DNA of 64,000 bases from Actinomycetospora sp. NBRC 106378. GTDB taxonomy: Bacteria > Actinomycetota > Actinomycetes > Mycobacteriales > Pseudonocardiaceae. The first letter of the stretch is position 1. Each line of letters starts with the position of its first letter. The notes beneath the pieces were generated by a model that had not been told where the DNA came from, did no database searches, and saw only the letters and a program-made list of their open reading frames with translations. A program made the position numbers and the translations under genes. The stretch is from positions 310,001 to 374,000 of the forward strand of contig NZ_BSTT01000003.1 in NCBI RefSeq assembly GCF_030269685.1, read 5' to 3'. This document shows, one piece after another, positions 53,875-62,804 of this stretch.

Positions 53875-55058
53875 GCAGCCGCCCTCCTCCGCCGTGAGGG
53901 GAACCCTCGTGCCACGAGAGCGCTCGGATCGTCCCCTCGCGAACGGGCGAGCGCCCACGCGGCGAACGGCACGGCGCCCGCCCCGAGCGTCAGGTCGGCC
54001 TGCCACACGCTGCCGGTGAGCAGAAGCCAGAAGCCGGCCGAGAGCACGGTCGGGGCGATCAGCACGGCGGTCGCGCACCAGCCGACGGCGCTCTCCGTCG
54101 CCGGGCGCAGCCTCGTGAGCACCGCGACCAGCAGGACCAGCGCCACCAGCGCGATCACGACGATGGCCGGGTGCAGGCCGCGCTCGCCGGTCACCTTGGC
54201 GCCCACGTGCAGCGGGGAGAACCGGTCGGTCCCGCCCAGCAGGAACGGCACGATCAGGACGGCCCAGGTGAGCGCGCCGATCCCGCCGACGAGGAGCCCG
54301 GCCCGTCGTGGCAGGACGTCGTTGCTGTCACCGGGTGCAGGCAACGACGCTCTCCTGCCATCCCGACGGAATCCCACCGCCACGGCCACGATCACCATGA
54401 CGAGCGCCAGGTGCGGCCGGGTGCAGGTGGCGATCCCGAGGGCGACCGCACCCGTCGTCAGGACCAGCGGGGAGCGGGCCCGCAGGACCCACGCGGCGGC
54501 CGCCACGGCGGGGACGACGCTCGTCACGAGGTCGTCCCCGACCAGGAACTCCCGCAGCACCTCGGGGGTGACGACGACGAGCGCCCAGAGCAGGGTCGGG
54601 ACCCGCCGCAGCCGCCACCCGCCGTGGAGCACCGGCAGGAGCACGAGCGTCCAGACGAGGTTCTGACCCGCCGCGTGTCCGGTCACCGCCCAGACCGGCG
54701 CCGCGAGGACCAGCGAGCCGGGCAGCGGCGTGATCGGGTTCCCGAGGTAGGTGACGCCGGTGTAGGGGTAGAGCCCGCCGGCCAGTCGGTCCAGCGCGAC
54801 GTCGAGCGCGTCCGCACGGTCACTGCCCACACCCGGCACCCACGACGGCGGACCGACCACCGCGAGCACCACCAGCCCGACGGTGACGGCCACGACCAGG
54901 ACCGGCAGGACCCGGCGTCGTACCGGCAGCTCCACCGCGGCGACCGCGAGCAGACCGAGCACCGCGTACACGACGAGCACTGCGAGAGGACCGCCGAGGG
55001 TCATGGCCGGGAACGTGGAGATCACGGCCAGGATCGCGGCCAGGACCCCGGTCCTCAT
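53871..55058 (-). CDS. Polytopic membrane protein, glycosyltransferase-like
   Basis: 395 residues with about ten hydrophobic helices. GGLYPYTGVTYLGNPITPLP early resembles the substrate loop of actinobacterial polyprenol-phosphate-using (GT-C type) mannosyl/arabinosyltransferases, but catalytic Asp pairs are not certain. The stretch GRRASLPAPGDSNDVLPRRA around residues 235-254 is produced by the palindromic repeat at 54310-54359, placed in frame in a loop. Overlaps neighbours by 4 nt on both sides. Confidence 0.65.
   Translation of the reverse strand: MRTGVLAAILAVISTFPAMTLGGPLAVLVVYAVLGLLAVAAVELPVRRRVLPVLVVAVTVGLVVLAVVGPPSWVPGVGSDRADALDVALDRLAGGLYPYTGVTYLGNPITPLPGSLVLAAPVWAVTGHAAGQNLVWTLVLLPVLHGGWRLRRVPTLLWALVVVTPEVLREFLVGDDLVTSVVPAVAAAAWVLRARSPLVLTTGAVALGIATCTRPHLALVMVIVAVAVGFRRDGRRASLPAPGDSNDVLPRRAGLLVGGIGALTWAVLIVPFLLGGTDRFSPLHVGAKVTGERGLHPAIVVIALVALVLLVAVLTRLRPATESAVGWCATAVLIAPTVLSAGFWLLLTGSVWQADLTLGAGAVPFAAWALARSRGDDPSALVARGFPSRRRRAAA
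54310..54359. repeat. Palindromic repeat, GCGTCGTTG family, copy 2 (inside a CDS)
   Basis: GGCAGGACGTCGTTGCTG (54310-54327) and CAACGACGCTCTCCTGCC (54342-54359) reproduce the arms of the 20344-20396 palindrome with a few changes. It lies inside the 395-residue membrane-protein gene without breaking the frame. Confidence 0.7.
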
Positions 55059-55726
55059 CGGCGGCGCGGGCCGCGACGGGCCGGACGACGCTTCGACTCG
55101 GGCGTCCGTGGCTGCTCCCGGCGCGGCGTCCGGGAGCTGTTCACGGAGCGCCCCCGGATGATGCCGATGAACTCCTCCATGTCCTCGGAGTTCTCGGCGT
55201 CCGGCCAGGTGAGGACGACGCTCGAGGTCGGGGCGTCGGTGAGCGGGCGGTGGGTGAGGTCGCGGCGGTGGTGCAGCCGGGCGAGCGAGAGGGGGAGGAC
55301 CAGCACACCGACGCCCGCCGCGACGAGTTCGATCGCGTCGGCGGTCGTGTCCGGATCGGACTCCGCGGCGCGGCCCGGGCGCTCCGCCCAGGTGAGGGTG
55401 TCGTCGCGCGGGCGCTGGACGATCTCGTCGGCGAGGTCGTCGAGGGTGGCCTCGTCGGCCGCCGTGACGACGTGGTCCTTCGGCACGACGACGACCGTGG
55501 CCTCGGTGTAGAGCGGGATCGCGTGCAGCCCGTCCCGGTCGATCGGCAGCCGGACGAGCCCGGCGTCGAGCTCACCGCCCCGGATCCGCGCCACCACCTC
55601 GGCGGTCGTCGCGAGGTCGAGCTCGAACGGGACCTGCGGGCGGCGTTCACCCCACATCCGCGCCCACTTGTCCGGTGTGACGCCCGGGACGTAGCCGAGC
55701 CGGAAGGCGGCGCTCTGCTCGGTCAC
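55055..55726 (-). CDS. LysR-type substrate-binding domain protein without HTH
   Basis: 223 residues from GTG 55726. FRLGYVPGVTPDKWARMWGE then VVARIRGGELDAGLVRLPID and LVAAGVGVLVLPLSLARLHH match the ligand-binding half of LysR regulators (type 2 periplasmic fold). No helix-turn-helix is encoded. The tail is Arg-rich. Starts 34 bp from the divergent DUF5997 gene, a pairing I recall from actinobacterial genomes. May sense a small molecule for its partner. Confidence 0.75.
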   Translation of the reverse strand: MTEQSAAFRLGYVPGVTPDKWARMWGERRPQVPFELDLATTAEVVARIRGGELDAGLVRLPIDRDGLHAIPLYTEATVVVVPKDHVVTAADEATLDDLADEIVQRPRDDTLTWAERPGRAAESDPDTTADAIELVAAGVGVLVLPLSLARLHHRRDLTHRPLTDAPTSSVVLTWPDAENSEDMEEFIGIIRGRSVNSSRTPRREQPRTPESKRRPARRGPRRR

Positions 55727-55748
55727 CGGGGGAGGGTAGCGAGCCCGA

Positions 55749-55754
55749 TACCGT
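55749..55754 (+). promoter_or_regulatory. -10-like box of the DUF5997 gene
   Basis: TACCGT, then 6 nt, then ATG 55761, in a 34-bp divergent spacer. Probably leaderless. The opposite promoter must overlap it. Confidence 0.45.
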
Positions 55755-55760
55755 GGACCC

Positions 55761-56159
55761 ATGAGCCGCCAGACCCAGACGATGAAGCCCGCGACGGCGG
55801 CGAAGAAGCTCGGCGTGCTCCTCGACGCGACCCCGGCGGAGTTCCAGGAGGGCGTGGTCTCCCGCGAGGAGCTCGACGCCCTGCAGGCCGACCCGCCGGA
55901 GTGGCTGCGCGACCTGCGTCGCGACGGTCCGCACCCCCGCCCCGTCGTCGCCGACCGGCTCGGGGTGTCGATCTCCGGGCTGGCCCGGGCCGAGATCACC
56001 GAGCCGCTGACGACGGCGCAGATCGCGGCGATCAAGGAGGAGCAGCCCGAGTGGCTGCGCAACGAGCGCAACCTGCGCGCCGAGACCCAGCGCGAGGAGG
56101 CCCGGCTGAAGGCGGAGAAGGCGGGGCAGGCCGAGCGGCCGAAGAGGGCGAAGGCCTGA
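55761..56159 (+). CDS. DUF5997 family protein
   Basis: 132 residues. MKPATAAKKLGVLLDATPAE, WLRDLRRDGPHPRPVVADRL and EEQPEWLRNERNLRAE are family landmarks. GVSISGLARAEIT after VVADRL could be a helix-turn-helix, which would give the HTH-less LysR partner a DNA-binding half, but that is inference. The C-terminus is a Lys/Ala/Arg helix. Its stop is 6 bp from the convergent cold-shock gene. Confidence 0.8.
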   Translation: MSRQTQTMKPATAAKKLGVLLDATPAEFQEGVVSREELDALQADPPEWLRDLRRDGPHPRPVVADRLGVSISGLARAEITEPLTTAQIAAIKEEQPEWLRNERNLRAETQREEARLKAEKAGQAERPKRAKA

Positions 56160-56165
56160 TCCCGC

Positions 56166-57101
56166 TCAGAGACGCTCGACGCGGTCGGCCTGCGGGCCCC
56201 GGTCGCTCTGCCGCACCTTGTAGCGGACCCGGTCACCCTTCTGCAGCGGCTCCGACCCCACGACCACGGACACGTGGAGGAAGAGGTCGTCGCCGCCCGC
56301 GTCCGGGGTGATGAACCCGAAGCCGCGCTCGTCGTCGTAGCGCGCGACGACGCCCTCACCACCTCGTGCGGGGGCGCTCTTCGACGCCGGCTTCGCGGCT
56401 GGTGCCGGCCGCTTCGGCGCCGCCGGCGGCTCGGCCGCCCGCACCAGGCCCACGTCGCGGGCCTGCGGGCCCCGGTCGCCCGCGGCCACGTCGTAGACGA
56501 CCCGGTCGCCCTCCGCAAGCCACGTCAGCCCCTCGGCCAGGGCGCGGACGTGCACGAAGACGTCCCCGTCGCCGGAGTCGGGGGTGATGAAGCCGAAGCC
56601 CTTGTCCTCGTCGTACCAGGCCACCGTGCCGTCGGCCCCGTCGCCGGTGCCGGTCGCGGCGGGTGGACCGACGTCGGCTCCCAGCGGGATCACGTGCCCG
56701 GCCTGCGGGCCACGCTCGCCCTCGACCATCACGAAGGCCACCCGCTGTCCCTCGGCGACCACCCCGCCGGTCACGATCGCGGAGCTGTGCACGAAGACGT
56801 CGGCACCGCCGCCGTCCGGCTTCGCGAAGCCGTATCCCTTGGCCGGCTCGTACCAGGTCACGGTGCCGAGCTGCCCCACGGCGGCGTCGGCGGCCGCGTC
56901 GGCGGTGACGCGGACCCGCAGCGCCTGCGGCCCGCGGTCGTTCTCGCCGAGCTCGAACTCGACGGCCTGCCCCTCGCGCAGCACCGTCCCGTCCCCGAGG
57001 ACCGCGGAGGCGTGCACGAACACGTCCGGCGAGCCGTCGTCGGGGGCGAGGAAGCCGAACCCCCGCTCCACGTCGAACCAACGGACGGTTCCCTGCGGCA
57101 T
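56166..57101 (-). CDS. Four-domain cold-shock protein
   Basis: 311 residues holding four cold-shock domains: about 4-66, 79-138, 158-220 and 249-310. RNP1 is RGFGFL, KGYGFA, KGFGFI and RGFGFI; RNP2 is VFVH, VFVH, VFVH and LFLH. Each ends with a GxRGPQA-type strand. A 25-residue Ala/Pro/Lys linker (222-247) separates domains 3 and 4. Most bacterial CSPs have one domain of about 70 residues, so this is a tandem amplification, likely an RNA-binding protein. Confidence 0.9.
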   Translation of the reverse strand: MPQGTVRWFDVERGFGFLAPDDGSPDVFVHASAVLGDGTVLREGQAVEFELGENDRGPQALRVRVTADAAADAAVGQLGTVTWYEPAKGYGFAKPDGGGADVFVHSSAIVTGGVVAEGQRVAFVMVEGERGPQAGHVIPLGADVGPPAATGTGDGADGTVAWYDEDKGFGFITPDSGDGDVFVHVRALAEGLTWLAEGDRVVYDVAAGDRGPQARDVGLVRAAEPPAAPKRPAPAAKPASKSAPARGGEGVVARYDDERGFGFITPDAGGDDLFLHVSVVVGSEPLQKGDRVRYKVRQSDRGPQADRVERL

Positions 57102-57157
57102 CGGAGGCTCCGGTTCGAACGGGGGACGGGCACGGATGACCCGTCGTCGGGAAAGAC

Positions 57158-57186
57158 AAAAAAGGGCCGTCGGATCGACGGCCCTT
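57158..57186 (-). terminator. Rho-independent terminator of tRNA-Leu
   Basis: On the minus strand: AAGGGCCGTCG-ATC-CGACGGCCCTT then TTTTTT. Stem 57162-57186, U-tract 57158-57163. It directly follows the tRNA 3' end and is the only hairpin with a clear U-run noticed in the window. Confidence 0.85.
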
Positions 57187-57192
57187 CGTGTG

Positions 57193-57276
57193 TGTCCGAG
57201 GGGGGACTTGAACCCCCACCCCCTACTCGGGGACTAGCACCTCAAGCTAGCGCGTCTGCCATTCCGCCACTCGGAC
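57193..57276 (-). tRNA. tRNA-Leu (anticodon GAG)
   Basis: 84 nt on the minus strand. Acceptor stem GTCCGAG/CTCGGAC with discriminator A, D-arm GGCGGAATGGCAGACGC, anticodon stem CTAGC-TTGAGGT-GCTAG (anticodon GAG, reads CUC/CUU), long variable arm TCCCCGAGTAGGGGG (class II), and T-arm GGGGGTTCAAGTCCCCC. CCA is not encoded. A -10-like TAAGCT lies at 57289-57294, 13 bp upstream. Confidence 0.95.
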
Positions 57277-57340
57277 CTGCAGGAAAGGAGCTTACGCGAC
57301 GCCTCTGCTGCCGATCACGGGGGGTGGCAGGATGCGCCGC

Positions 57341-58657
57341 ATGGGTGCCGCCGAGGACGAGGTCGTGCAGCTCACGAGCGAGCTGATCCAGATCGACAGC
57401 AGCAACACCGGCGAGCTGGAGACGACGACGGGGGAGGCCGAGGCCGCCCGGTACGTCGACGCGAAGCTGCGCGAGGTCGGCTACGAGACCGAGATCGTCG
57501 AGTCCGGCGCGCCGGGCCGCGACAACGTCTTCTGCCGTCTGGAGGGCGCCGACCGGTCCCGCCCGGCGCTGCTCGTGCACGGGCACCTCGACGTGGTCCC
57601 GTTCAACGCCGAGGAGTGGTCGGTCCACCCGCTCTCGGGCGCGGTCCGGGAGGGCTACGTCTGGGGCCGCGGCGCGGTCGACATGAAGGACATGGACGCG
57701 ATGATCCTGGCGCTCGCGCGCCAGTTCAAGGCGGAGGGGATCGTGCCCCCGCGCGACATCGTGTTCGCCTTCCTCGCCGACGAGGAGGCGGGCGGCGCCT
57801 ACGGGTCGCACTGGCTCACCGAGCACCGTCCCGACCTGTTCGAGGGCTGCTCCGAGGCACTCGGCGAGGTCGGCGGCTTCTCGGTGACCCTCGGCGAGGA
57901 CGTGCGCGTCTACCCCGTCATGACGGCGGAGAAGTCGATCGCCTGGATGAAGCTGCGGGTGCGCTCGCGCCCCGGGCACGGCTCGATGATCCACGACGAG
58001 AACGCCGTGACGATCCTGTCCGAGGCCGTCGCCCGGCTCGGCCGGCACCGCTTCCCGCTCACGTTGACCGAGTCGGTGCAGGGCTTCTTCGACGAGGTCA
58101 CGACGCTGACCGGCATCGAGTTCCCGACCGACTCGGCCGCCGCCCTCGACGGCGCCGTCGCGAAGCTGGGCGGGGTGGCCCGCGTGGTCGGCGCGACCAC
58201 CCGCGACACCGCCAACCCGACGATGCTGCAGGCCGGCTACAAGGCCAACGTCATCCCGTCGACCGCCGAGGCCACCGTCGACTGCCGCGTGCTCCCCGGG
58301 CGCCAGGAGGCCTTCGAGCGCGAGCTCGACGAGATCCTGGGGCCCGACGTCGAGCGGGAGTGGATCCGCAACCTGCCCGCCGTCGAGACCGAGTTCTCCG
58401 GCGAGCTCGTCGACTGCATCACCGCCGCGGTCCGGGCCGAGGACGGCGACGCGCACACGCTGCCCTACATGATGTCGGGCGGCACCGACGCCAAGGCGTT
58501 CGAGCAGCTCGGGATGCGCTGCTTCGGGTTCGCGCCGCTGCGCCTGCCCCCGGACCTCGACTTCACCGCGCTCTTCCACGGCATCGACGAGCGGGTCCCG
58601 GTCGACGCGCTGCACTTCGGCGTGCGGGTGCTGGAGAGGATTCTGAAGACGTGCTGA
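57341..58657 (+). CDS. M20-family peptidase (DapE/Rv2141c-like)
   Basis: 438 residues from ATG 57341, chosen over ATG 57332 because CAGGAT lies 7 nt upstream (leaderless pattern). GHLDVVP with His82 and Asp84, GRGAVDMKD with Asp114, and ADEEAGGAYG with Glu148-Glu149 are the zinc residues. Length fits M20 enzymes related to Rv2141c. Overlaps the SDR gene by 7 nt. Substrate uncertain. Confidence 0.85.
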   Translation: MGAAEDEVVQLTSELIQIDSSNTGELETTTGEAEAARYVDAKLREVGYETEIVESGAPGRDNVFCRLEGADRSRPALLVHGHLDVVPFNAEEWSVHPLSGAVREGYVWGRGAVDMKDMDAMILALARQFKAEGIVPPRDIVFAFLADEEAGGAYGSHWLTEHRPDLFEGCSEALGEVGGFSVTLGEDVRVYPVMTAEKSIAWMKLRVRSRPGHGSMIHDENAVTILSEAVARLGRHRFPLTLTESVQGFFDEVTTLTGIEFPTDSAAALDGAVAKLGGVARVVGATTRDTANPTMLQAGYKANVIPSTAEATVDCRVLPGRQEAFERELDEILGPDVEREWIRNLPAVETEFSGELVDCITAAVRAEDGDAHTLPYMMSGGTDAKAFEQLGMRCFGFAPLRLPPDLDFTALFHGIDERVPVDALHFGVRVLERILKTC

Positions 58658-59406
58658 CCGCACTGGTGACCGGCGGCGCCTCCGGGATCGGCGAGGCGGT
58701 GTCCCGGCGGCTCGCGGCGGCCGGGGCGAAGGTCGGCGTGGTCGACCGCGACGCCGTGGCCGCCGCGAAGGTGGCGGCGGAGATCGACGGGCTGGCCGTG
58801 GCCTGCGACGTCACCTCGGAGACGGCGCTGTCGAGCGCGTTCGCCGAGGTCGAGTCGTGGGGCGGGCGGCTCGACGTCGTGCACCTCAACGCGGGCTCCG
58901 TGGGCGGCCAGTCCGGGATCACCGATCTCGACGTCGAGGCCTACCGCCGCGTCGTCGGCGTCAACGTCGACCACGTGGTGTTCGGCCTCAACGCCGCCGT
59001 GCCGGCCCTGCGCCGCGCGGGCGGCGGGACGATCATCGCGACGGCGTCGCTGGCCGGCCTGGTCCCGCTGCCCGGCGACGCGATCTACACGCTGACCAAG
59101 CACGCCGTGGTGGGCTACGTCCGGTCGGCGGCCGCGACCCTGGCGCCGGAGGGCATCCGCGCGATGGCGCTCTGCCCGGGGTTCGCCGACACGGCGCTCA
59201 TCGCGCACATCAAGGAGCAGTTCGGCGGCTTCCCGCTCCTGACGGCGGACGACGTCGCCGACGCCGTCGACGCGATGCTCGACCGCGGCGAGCCGGGGGA
59301 GTGCTGGTTCGTGCAGCCCGGCCGCGAGCCGGGACCGTACGGGTTCCGCGGGGTGCCGGGTCCCGTGTCCCGCGAGGCGCCGCCGTCGCTCGAGTGGGAG
59401 GGCTGA
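58651..59406 (+). CDS. Short-chain dehydrogenase/reductase
   Basis: 251 residues from GTG 58651. TGGASGIGEAVSRRL, LNAG, Ser in ASLAGLVPLPGDA and YTLTK give the classical SDR set. Substrate unknown. It is coupled between an M20 peptidase and a zinc-free quinone reductase gene 2 bp away, suggesting one catabolic operon. Confidence 0.85.
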   Translation: MLTALVTGGASGIGEAVSRRLAAAGAKVGVVDRDAVAAAKVAAEIDGLAVACDVTSETALSSAFAEVESWGGRLDVVHLNAGSVGGQSGITDLDVEAYRRVVGVNVDHVVFGLNAAVPALRRAGGGTIIATASLAGLVPLPGDAIYTLTKHAVVGYVRSAAATLAPEGIRAMALCPGFADTALIAHIKEQFGGFPLLTADDVADAVDAMLDRGEPGECWFVQPGREPGPYGFRGVPGPVSREAPPSLEWEG

Positions 59407-59408
59407 CG

Positions 59409-60374
59409 ATGCGCGGCTGGACGGTCACGTCGTTCGGGGAGCCGCGCGACGTCCTGTCGCTCACGGACCTGCCCGAGCCCGCGGTGGGTTCCGGACGGCG
59501 GGTGGTGCGGGTCGAGGCGTCCTCGGTCAACTTCGCGGACATCCTGTACTGCCGCGGGACGTACCAGGAGAAACCGCCGCTGCCGTTCACCCCGGGCCTC
59601 GAGGTCGCGGGCGTCGACGTCGAGACCGGCGAGCGGGTCTTCGGCCCCGCCGCGATGCCGCACGGCGGGTACGCGGAGTACGCCTCGCTCGCCTGGGCGT
59701 ACCCCTGGCCCGACGGCATGTCCGCGGCCCAGGCGTCCGGCTTCTGGGTGGCGTACCAGACGGGCTGGTGCGCCCTGCAGCACCGGACGACGCTCTCGGC
59801 CGGCGAGACGCTGCTCGTGCACGCCGCGGCCGGGGGAGTCGGGGCGGCGGCGGTGCAGCTCGGCAAGGCCGCGGGGGCACGGGTGATCGCGACGGTGGGT
59901 TCGTCCGACAAGGCGGCGGTCGCCCGCTCGCTCGGCGCGGACGAGGTGCTGGTGGTCGGCGAGGCGTCCGAGTTCATCGCACCGGTGAAGGAGCTGACCG
60001 ACGGGCGGGGCGTGGACGTCGTCTACGACCCCGTCGGCGGCGACACCTTCGACGCCTCCCGCCGCGTCATCGCCTGGGAGGGCCGCCTCCTCGTCATCGG
60101 GTTCGCGGGCGGGCGGATCGCCGACGCCCCGACCAACCACGCGCTCGTGAAGAACTACGACGTCGTGGGCGTGCACTGGGCCGCGTACCAGAAGCGCTCG
60201 CCCGAGCTGATCGATGCGTGGCAGCGGGAGCTCGAGGCGCTGTGGGCCCGGCGCGCGATCAACCCGCTCGTGGGCGCCGAGTACTCCCTCGAGCAGCTCC
60301 CCGACGCGCTGGACGCGATCGCTGCCCGGACGACGACGGGGCGGGTGGTGGTCGTCCCCGGCAGCCCGTCCTGA
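59409..60374 (+). CDS. NADPH:quinone reductase-like MDR oxidoreductase
   Basis: 321 residues from ATG 59409. Medium-chain reductase without the structural zinc Cys cluster: VNFADILYCRGTYQEKPPLP (quinone-reductase signature), LVHAAAGGVGAAAVQLGKAA (NADPH loop), VVYDPVGGDTFDAS. Compare Qor/CurA-type proteins. A small CGAAGG-GCA-CCTTCG stem lies right after the stop (60376-60390). Confidence 0.88.
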   Translation: MRGWTVTSFGEPRDVLSLTDLPEPAVGSGRRVVRVEASSVNFADILYCRGTYQEKPPLPFTPGLEVAGVDVETGERVFGPAAMPHGGYAEYASLAWAYPWPDGMSAAQASGFWVAYQTGWCALQHRTTLSAGETLLVHAAAGGVGAAAVQLGKAAGARVIATVGSSDKAAVARSLGADEVLVVGEASEFIAPVKELTDGRGVDVVYDPVGGDTFDASRRVIAWEGRLLVIGFAGGRIADAPTNHALVKNYDVVGVHWAAYQKRSPELIDAWQRELEALWARRAINPLVGAEYSLEQLPDALDAIAARTTTGRVVVVPGSPS

Positions 60375-60442
60375 GCGAAGGGCACCTTCGGTCTGACAGG
60401 CAGGCCGTGGGCGCCCCTCGCCGGTCGGCCGTCCCCGCCGAG

Positions 60443-60490
60443 GTCCACATGAGGCAGGTCCCGCCGCCTCGGACCCTGCCTCACGTGAAC
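60443..60490. repeat. Intergenic hairpin with AGGCAGG arms
   Basis: GTCCACATGAGGCAGG (60443-60458) and CCTGCCTCACGTGAAC (60475-60490) pair with two G-U positions. GGACCCTGCCTCACG in the right arm resembles GGACCCTGCCTGACG at 42267-42281 region. It shares the 205-bp spacer 60375-60579 with the half palindrome and no gene. Confidence 0.55.
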
Positions 60491-60548
60491 CTCGCGAACC
60501 GGCCGCACCCGCCGTCGGGAAGGCGGGTTTCCTGCCACTGGATGCCGG

Positions 60549-60566
60549 CAACGACGCTTTCCTGCC
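60549..60566. repeat. Palindromic repeat, GCGTCGTTG family, half copy 3
   Basis: CAACGACGCTTTCCTGCC, identical to the right arm of the 20344-20396 repeat. The matching left arm is degraded (only TTTCCTGCC remains at 60529-60537 in the other orientation). Confidence 0.6.
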
Positions 60567-60579
60567 GCGGGGGCAGGGC

Positions 60580-60828
60580 TCAGACGGTCACGGCCTCACG
60601 CATCCGCGAGAGCTTGCGGCGCAGCCACACCTTCCGCGTGCCGTCGGCGTAGAGCAGCGTCCGCGCCAGCTCCCAGCCGCCGAACTGCGCGCGCAGCCCG
60701 AGCTCGGCCGTGGCGTTCAGCCGCGACACGTCGCGCGGCAGGCGGATCGGCTGGTACTCCCAGTCGCCGTCGACGACGCCGGCCTCGAGGGTCATTCCGG
60801 CGGGGACGGACCGCTGCGGGTCACTCAC
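60580..60828 (-). CDS. DUF5703 family protein (Rv2137c-like)
   Basis: 82 residues from GTG 60828 with AGGAGG 6 nt upstream. VDGDWEYQPIRLPRDVSRLN and GLRAQFGGWELARTLLYADG are conserved blocks. Position near uppP matches Rv2137c. No known function. Preceded by the aldo/keto reductase on the same strand, 35 bp gap. Confidence 0.8.
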   Translation of the reverse strand: MSDPQRSVPAGMTLEAGVVDGDWEYQPIRLPRDVSRLNATAELGLRAQFGGWELARTLLYADGTRKVWLRRKLSRMREAVTV

Positions 60829-60863
60829 GTGCAACCTCCTGGTCGACCGCCGACCACCGTACG

Positions 60864-61850
60864 TCAGGTCCAGGGTGCGGGGGCATCCTCGATCGACTCC
60901 CCGCCCACGGGCACCAGCGGTGAGGAGGACACGTCGTCGAGCGCGCCCCGGATCGCGGGCGGGAGGGTGAGCTCCTCCGCGGCGAGGGACCCGAGGAGCT
61001 GCGCGCCGTCCCGCGCCCCGACGACCGGGGCGACGACCCCGGGCCGGTCCCGCACCCACGCGAGCGCCACGGCGAGCGGCGAGGTGCCCAGCCCGTGCGC
61101 CGCGGTGACCACCGCCTGCACGATCCGGGCGGCCCGGTCGGTGCGGCGCGCGTCGACGTAGGGGCCGAGGTGCGCCGACGCGCCGCGGGAGTCGGCCGGG
61201 GTGCCGTCGCGGTACTTCCCGGTGAGCACGCCGCGCCCGAGCGGACCCCAGGGGAGCAGGCCGAGCCCGTGGTAGTCGGCCGCGGGGAGCACCTCGTCCT
61301 CCACCCCGCGGTCGAGCAGCGAGTACTCCGACTGCACGCTGACCAGCGGCAGGCCCGCCGACCGTGCGGCGGCCGCGACCTGCCAGCCCGCGTAGTTCGC
61401 CACCCCGGCGTAGCGCACCCGGCCCGAGGAGACGGCGAGGTCGACCGCGGAGAGCGTCTCGTCGAGCGGCACGTCGGGGTCCCAGGCGTGCAGCTGCCAC
61501 AGGTCGACGTAGTCGGTGCCCATCCGGGCGAGCGAGGCGTCCAGCGAGGCCAGCAACGAGGAGCGTGAGGCGCCGCCGCCGAAGGGGCCGTCCTCGCGGC
61601 GGGCCCCGGCCTTGGTGGCCACGACCACCTCGGTGCGCGGGATCACGTCGGCGAACAGCCCGCCGAGGATCGCCTCGGCCTCGCCGTCGGCGTAGACGTC
61701 GGCGGTGTCGACGAGCGTGCCCCCGGCGTCGAGGAAGGCCAGCAGCGCGGCGCCGGCCTCGTCGGCGTCCGTGTCGCGCCCCCAGGTCATGGTGCCGAGG
61801 GCGAGGCGCGAGACCCGTAGCCCGCTGGCACCGAGGCGTCGCTGTTCCAC
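60864..61850 (-). CDS. Aldo/keto reductase
   Basis: 328 residues from GTG 61850. [17 protein letters not shown] holds the catalytic Asp/Tyr, Lys in [14 protein letters not shown], and [16 protein letters not shown] the His. NADPH-dependent reductase of unknown substrate, in the general AKR superfamily. The ATG at 61883 lies in the uppP promoter region and is rejected. Confidence 0.88.
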   Translation of the reverse strand: MEQRRLGASGLRVSRLALGTMTWGRDTDADEAGAALLAFLDAGGTLVDTADVYADGEAEAILGGLFADVIPRTEVVVATKAGARREDGPFGGGASRSSLLASLDASLARMGTDYVDLWQLHAWDPDVPLDETLSAVDLAVSSGRVRYAGVANYAGWQVAAAARSAGLPLVSVQSEYSLLDRGVEDEVLPAADYHGLGLLPWGPLGRGVLTGKYRDGTPADSRGASAHLGPYVDARRTDRAARIVQAVVTAAHGLGTSPLAVALAWVRDRPGVVAPVVGARDGAQLLGSLAAEELTLPPAIRGALDDVSSSPLVPVGGESIEDAPAPWT

Positions 61851-61927
61851 GGGCCCGGAGCGTAAAGGGAGGCACGGCGACACCGACCGACGACACCCGC
61901 AGCGACGTCCGATACCGTCCCGTTCCC

Positions 61928-62767
61928 GTGCAGATGAGCTGGTTGGAGTCGATCACCCTCGGGCTGGTCCAGGGGCTGACGGAGTTCCTCCCCGTCTCCT
62001 CGTCGGCCCATCTGCGGTTCACCTCGGCCTTCTTCTTCGGTCACGACGCCGGGTCCGCGTTCACCGCGGTCTCCCAGCTCGGCACCGAGTTCGCCGTGCT
62101 CCTCTACTTCTGGCCGGACATCAAGCGGCTGGTCCTGGCCTGGTTCCGCGGTCTGCGGGACCGGGACCGGCGCGGCTACGACTACCGGCTGGCCTGGTAC
62201 GTGGGGCTCGGGTCGCTGCCGATCGGCGTGGCGGGCCTGCTCTTCCAGGACCTCATCGACGGGCCGGCGCGCAACCTCGCGCTCAACGCCTCCGTGCTGA
62301 TCGGGTTCGGCCTGGTCCTCGCGGCGGCCGAGAAGTACGGCCGGCAGCGGCGCGGCGCCGACCAGCTCACCCTGCGCGACGGCCTCCTCATGGGCCTCGG
62401 GCAGATGCTCGCCCTCATCCCGGGCGTCTCCCGCTCGGGGGCGACGACGAGCGCGGGCCTGTTCCTCGGGCTGGAGCGGGCCGTCGCGGTGCGCTTCTCG
62501 TTCCTGCTCGCGCTGCCCGCGGTGTTCGCGTCCGGCCTGTACAAGCTCAAGGACATCGGGGAGCCGGCCCTCCCGGGCCAGGTGACGTCGAGCTGGGGCC
62601 AGATCCTCGTCGCGACCCTCATCGCGTTCGGCGTCGGCTACGCCTCGATCGCGTGGCTGCTGCGCTACGTCGAGAACCACACCATCTATGTGTTCGTCTG
62701 GTACCGCGTGCTGCTCGGTCTGGTGGTGCTCCTGGCGGTGCTGGGCGGCATCGTCCCGGCCACCTGA
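61928..62767 (+). CDS. uppP: Undecaprenyl-diphosphatase (BacA-type)
   Basis: 279 residues from GTG 61928, or 277 from ATG 61934. [13 protein letters not shown] (18-30) and [14 protein letters not shown] are the catalytic BacA motifs; eight or so hydrophobic helices. Recycles undecaprenyl-PP to the P-carrier for peptidoglycan and confers bacitracin resistance. TACCGT (61913-61918) lies 9 nt before the GTG with no ribosome site. Position matches Rv2136c. Confidence 0.92.
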   Translation: MQMSWLESITLGLVQGLTEFLPVSSSAHLRFTSAFFFGHDAGSAFTAVSQLGTEFAVLLYFWPDIKRLVLAWFRGLRDRDRRGYDYRLAWYVGLGSLPIGVAGLLFQDLIDGPARNLALNASVLIGFGLVLAAAEKYGRQRRGADQLTLRDGLLMGLGQMLALIPGVSRSGATTSAGLFLGLERAVAVRFSFLLALPAVFASGLYKLKDIGEPALPGQVTSSWGQILVATLIAFGVGYASIAWLLRYVENHTIYVFVWYRVLLGLVVLLAVLGGIVPAT

Positions 62768-62790
62768 TCACCCCGATGGCACCACGGGTT

Positions 62791-62796
62791 TAGGGT
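62791..62796 (+). promoter_or_regulatory. -10-like box of the phosphatase gene
   Basis: TAGGGT, then 8 nt, then GTG 62805. No ribosome site, so probably leaderless although uppP ends only 37 bp upstream. Confidence 0.4.
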
Positions 62797-62804
62797 GGGC
62801 GGAC

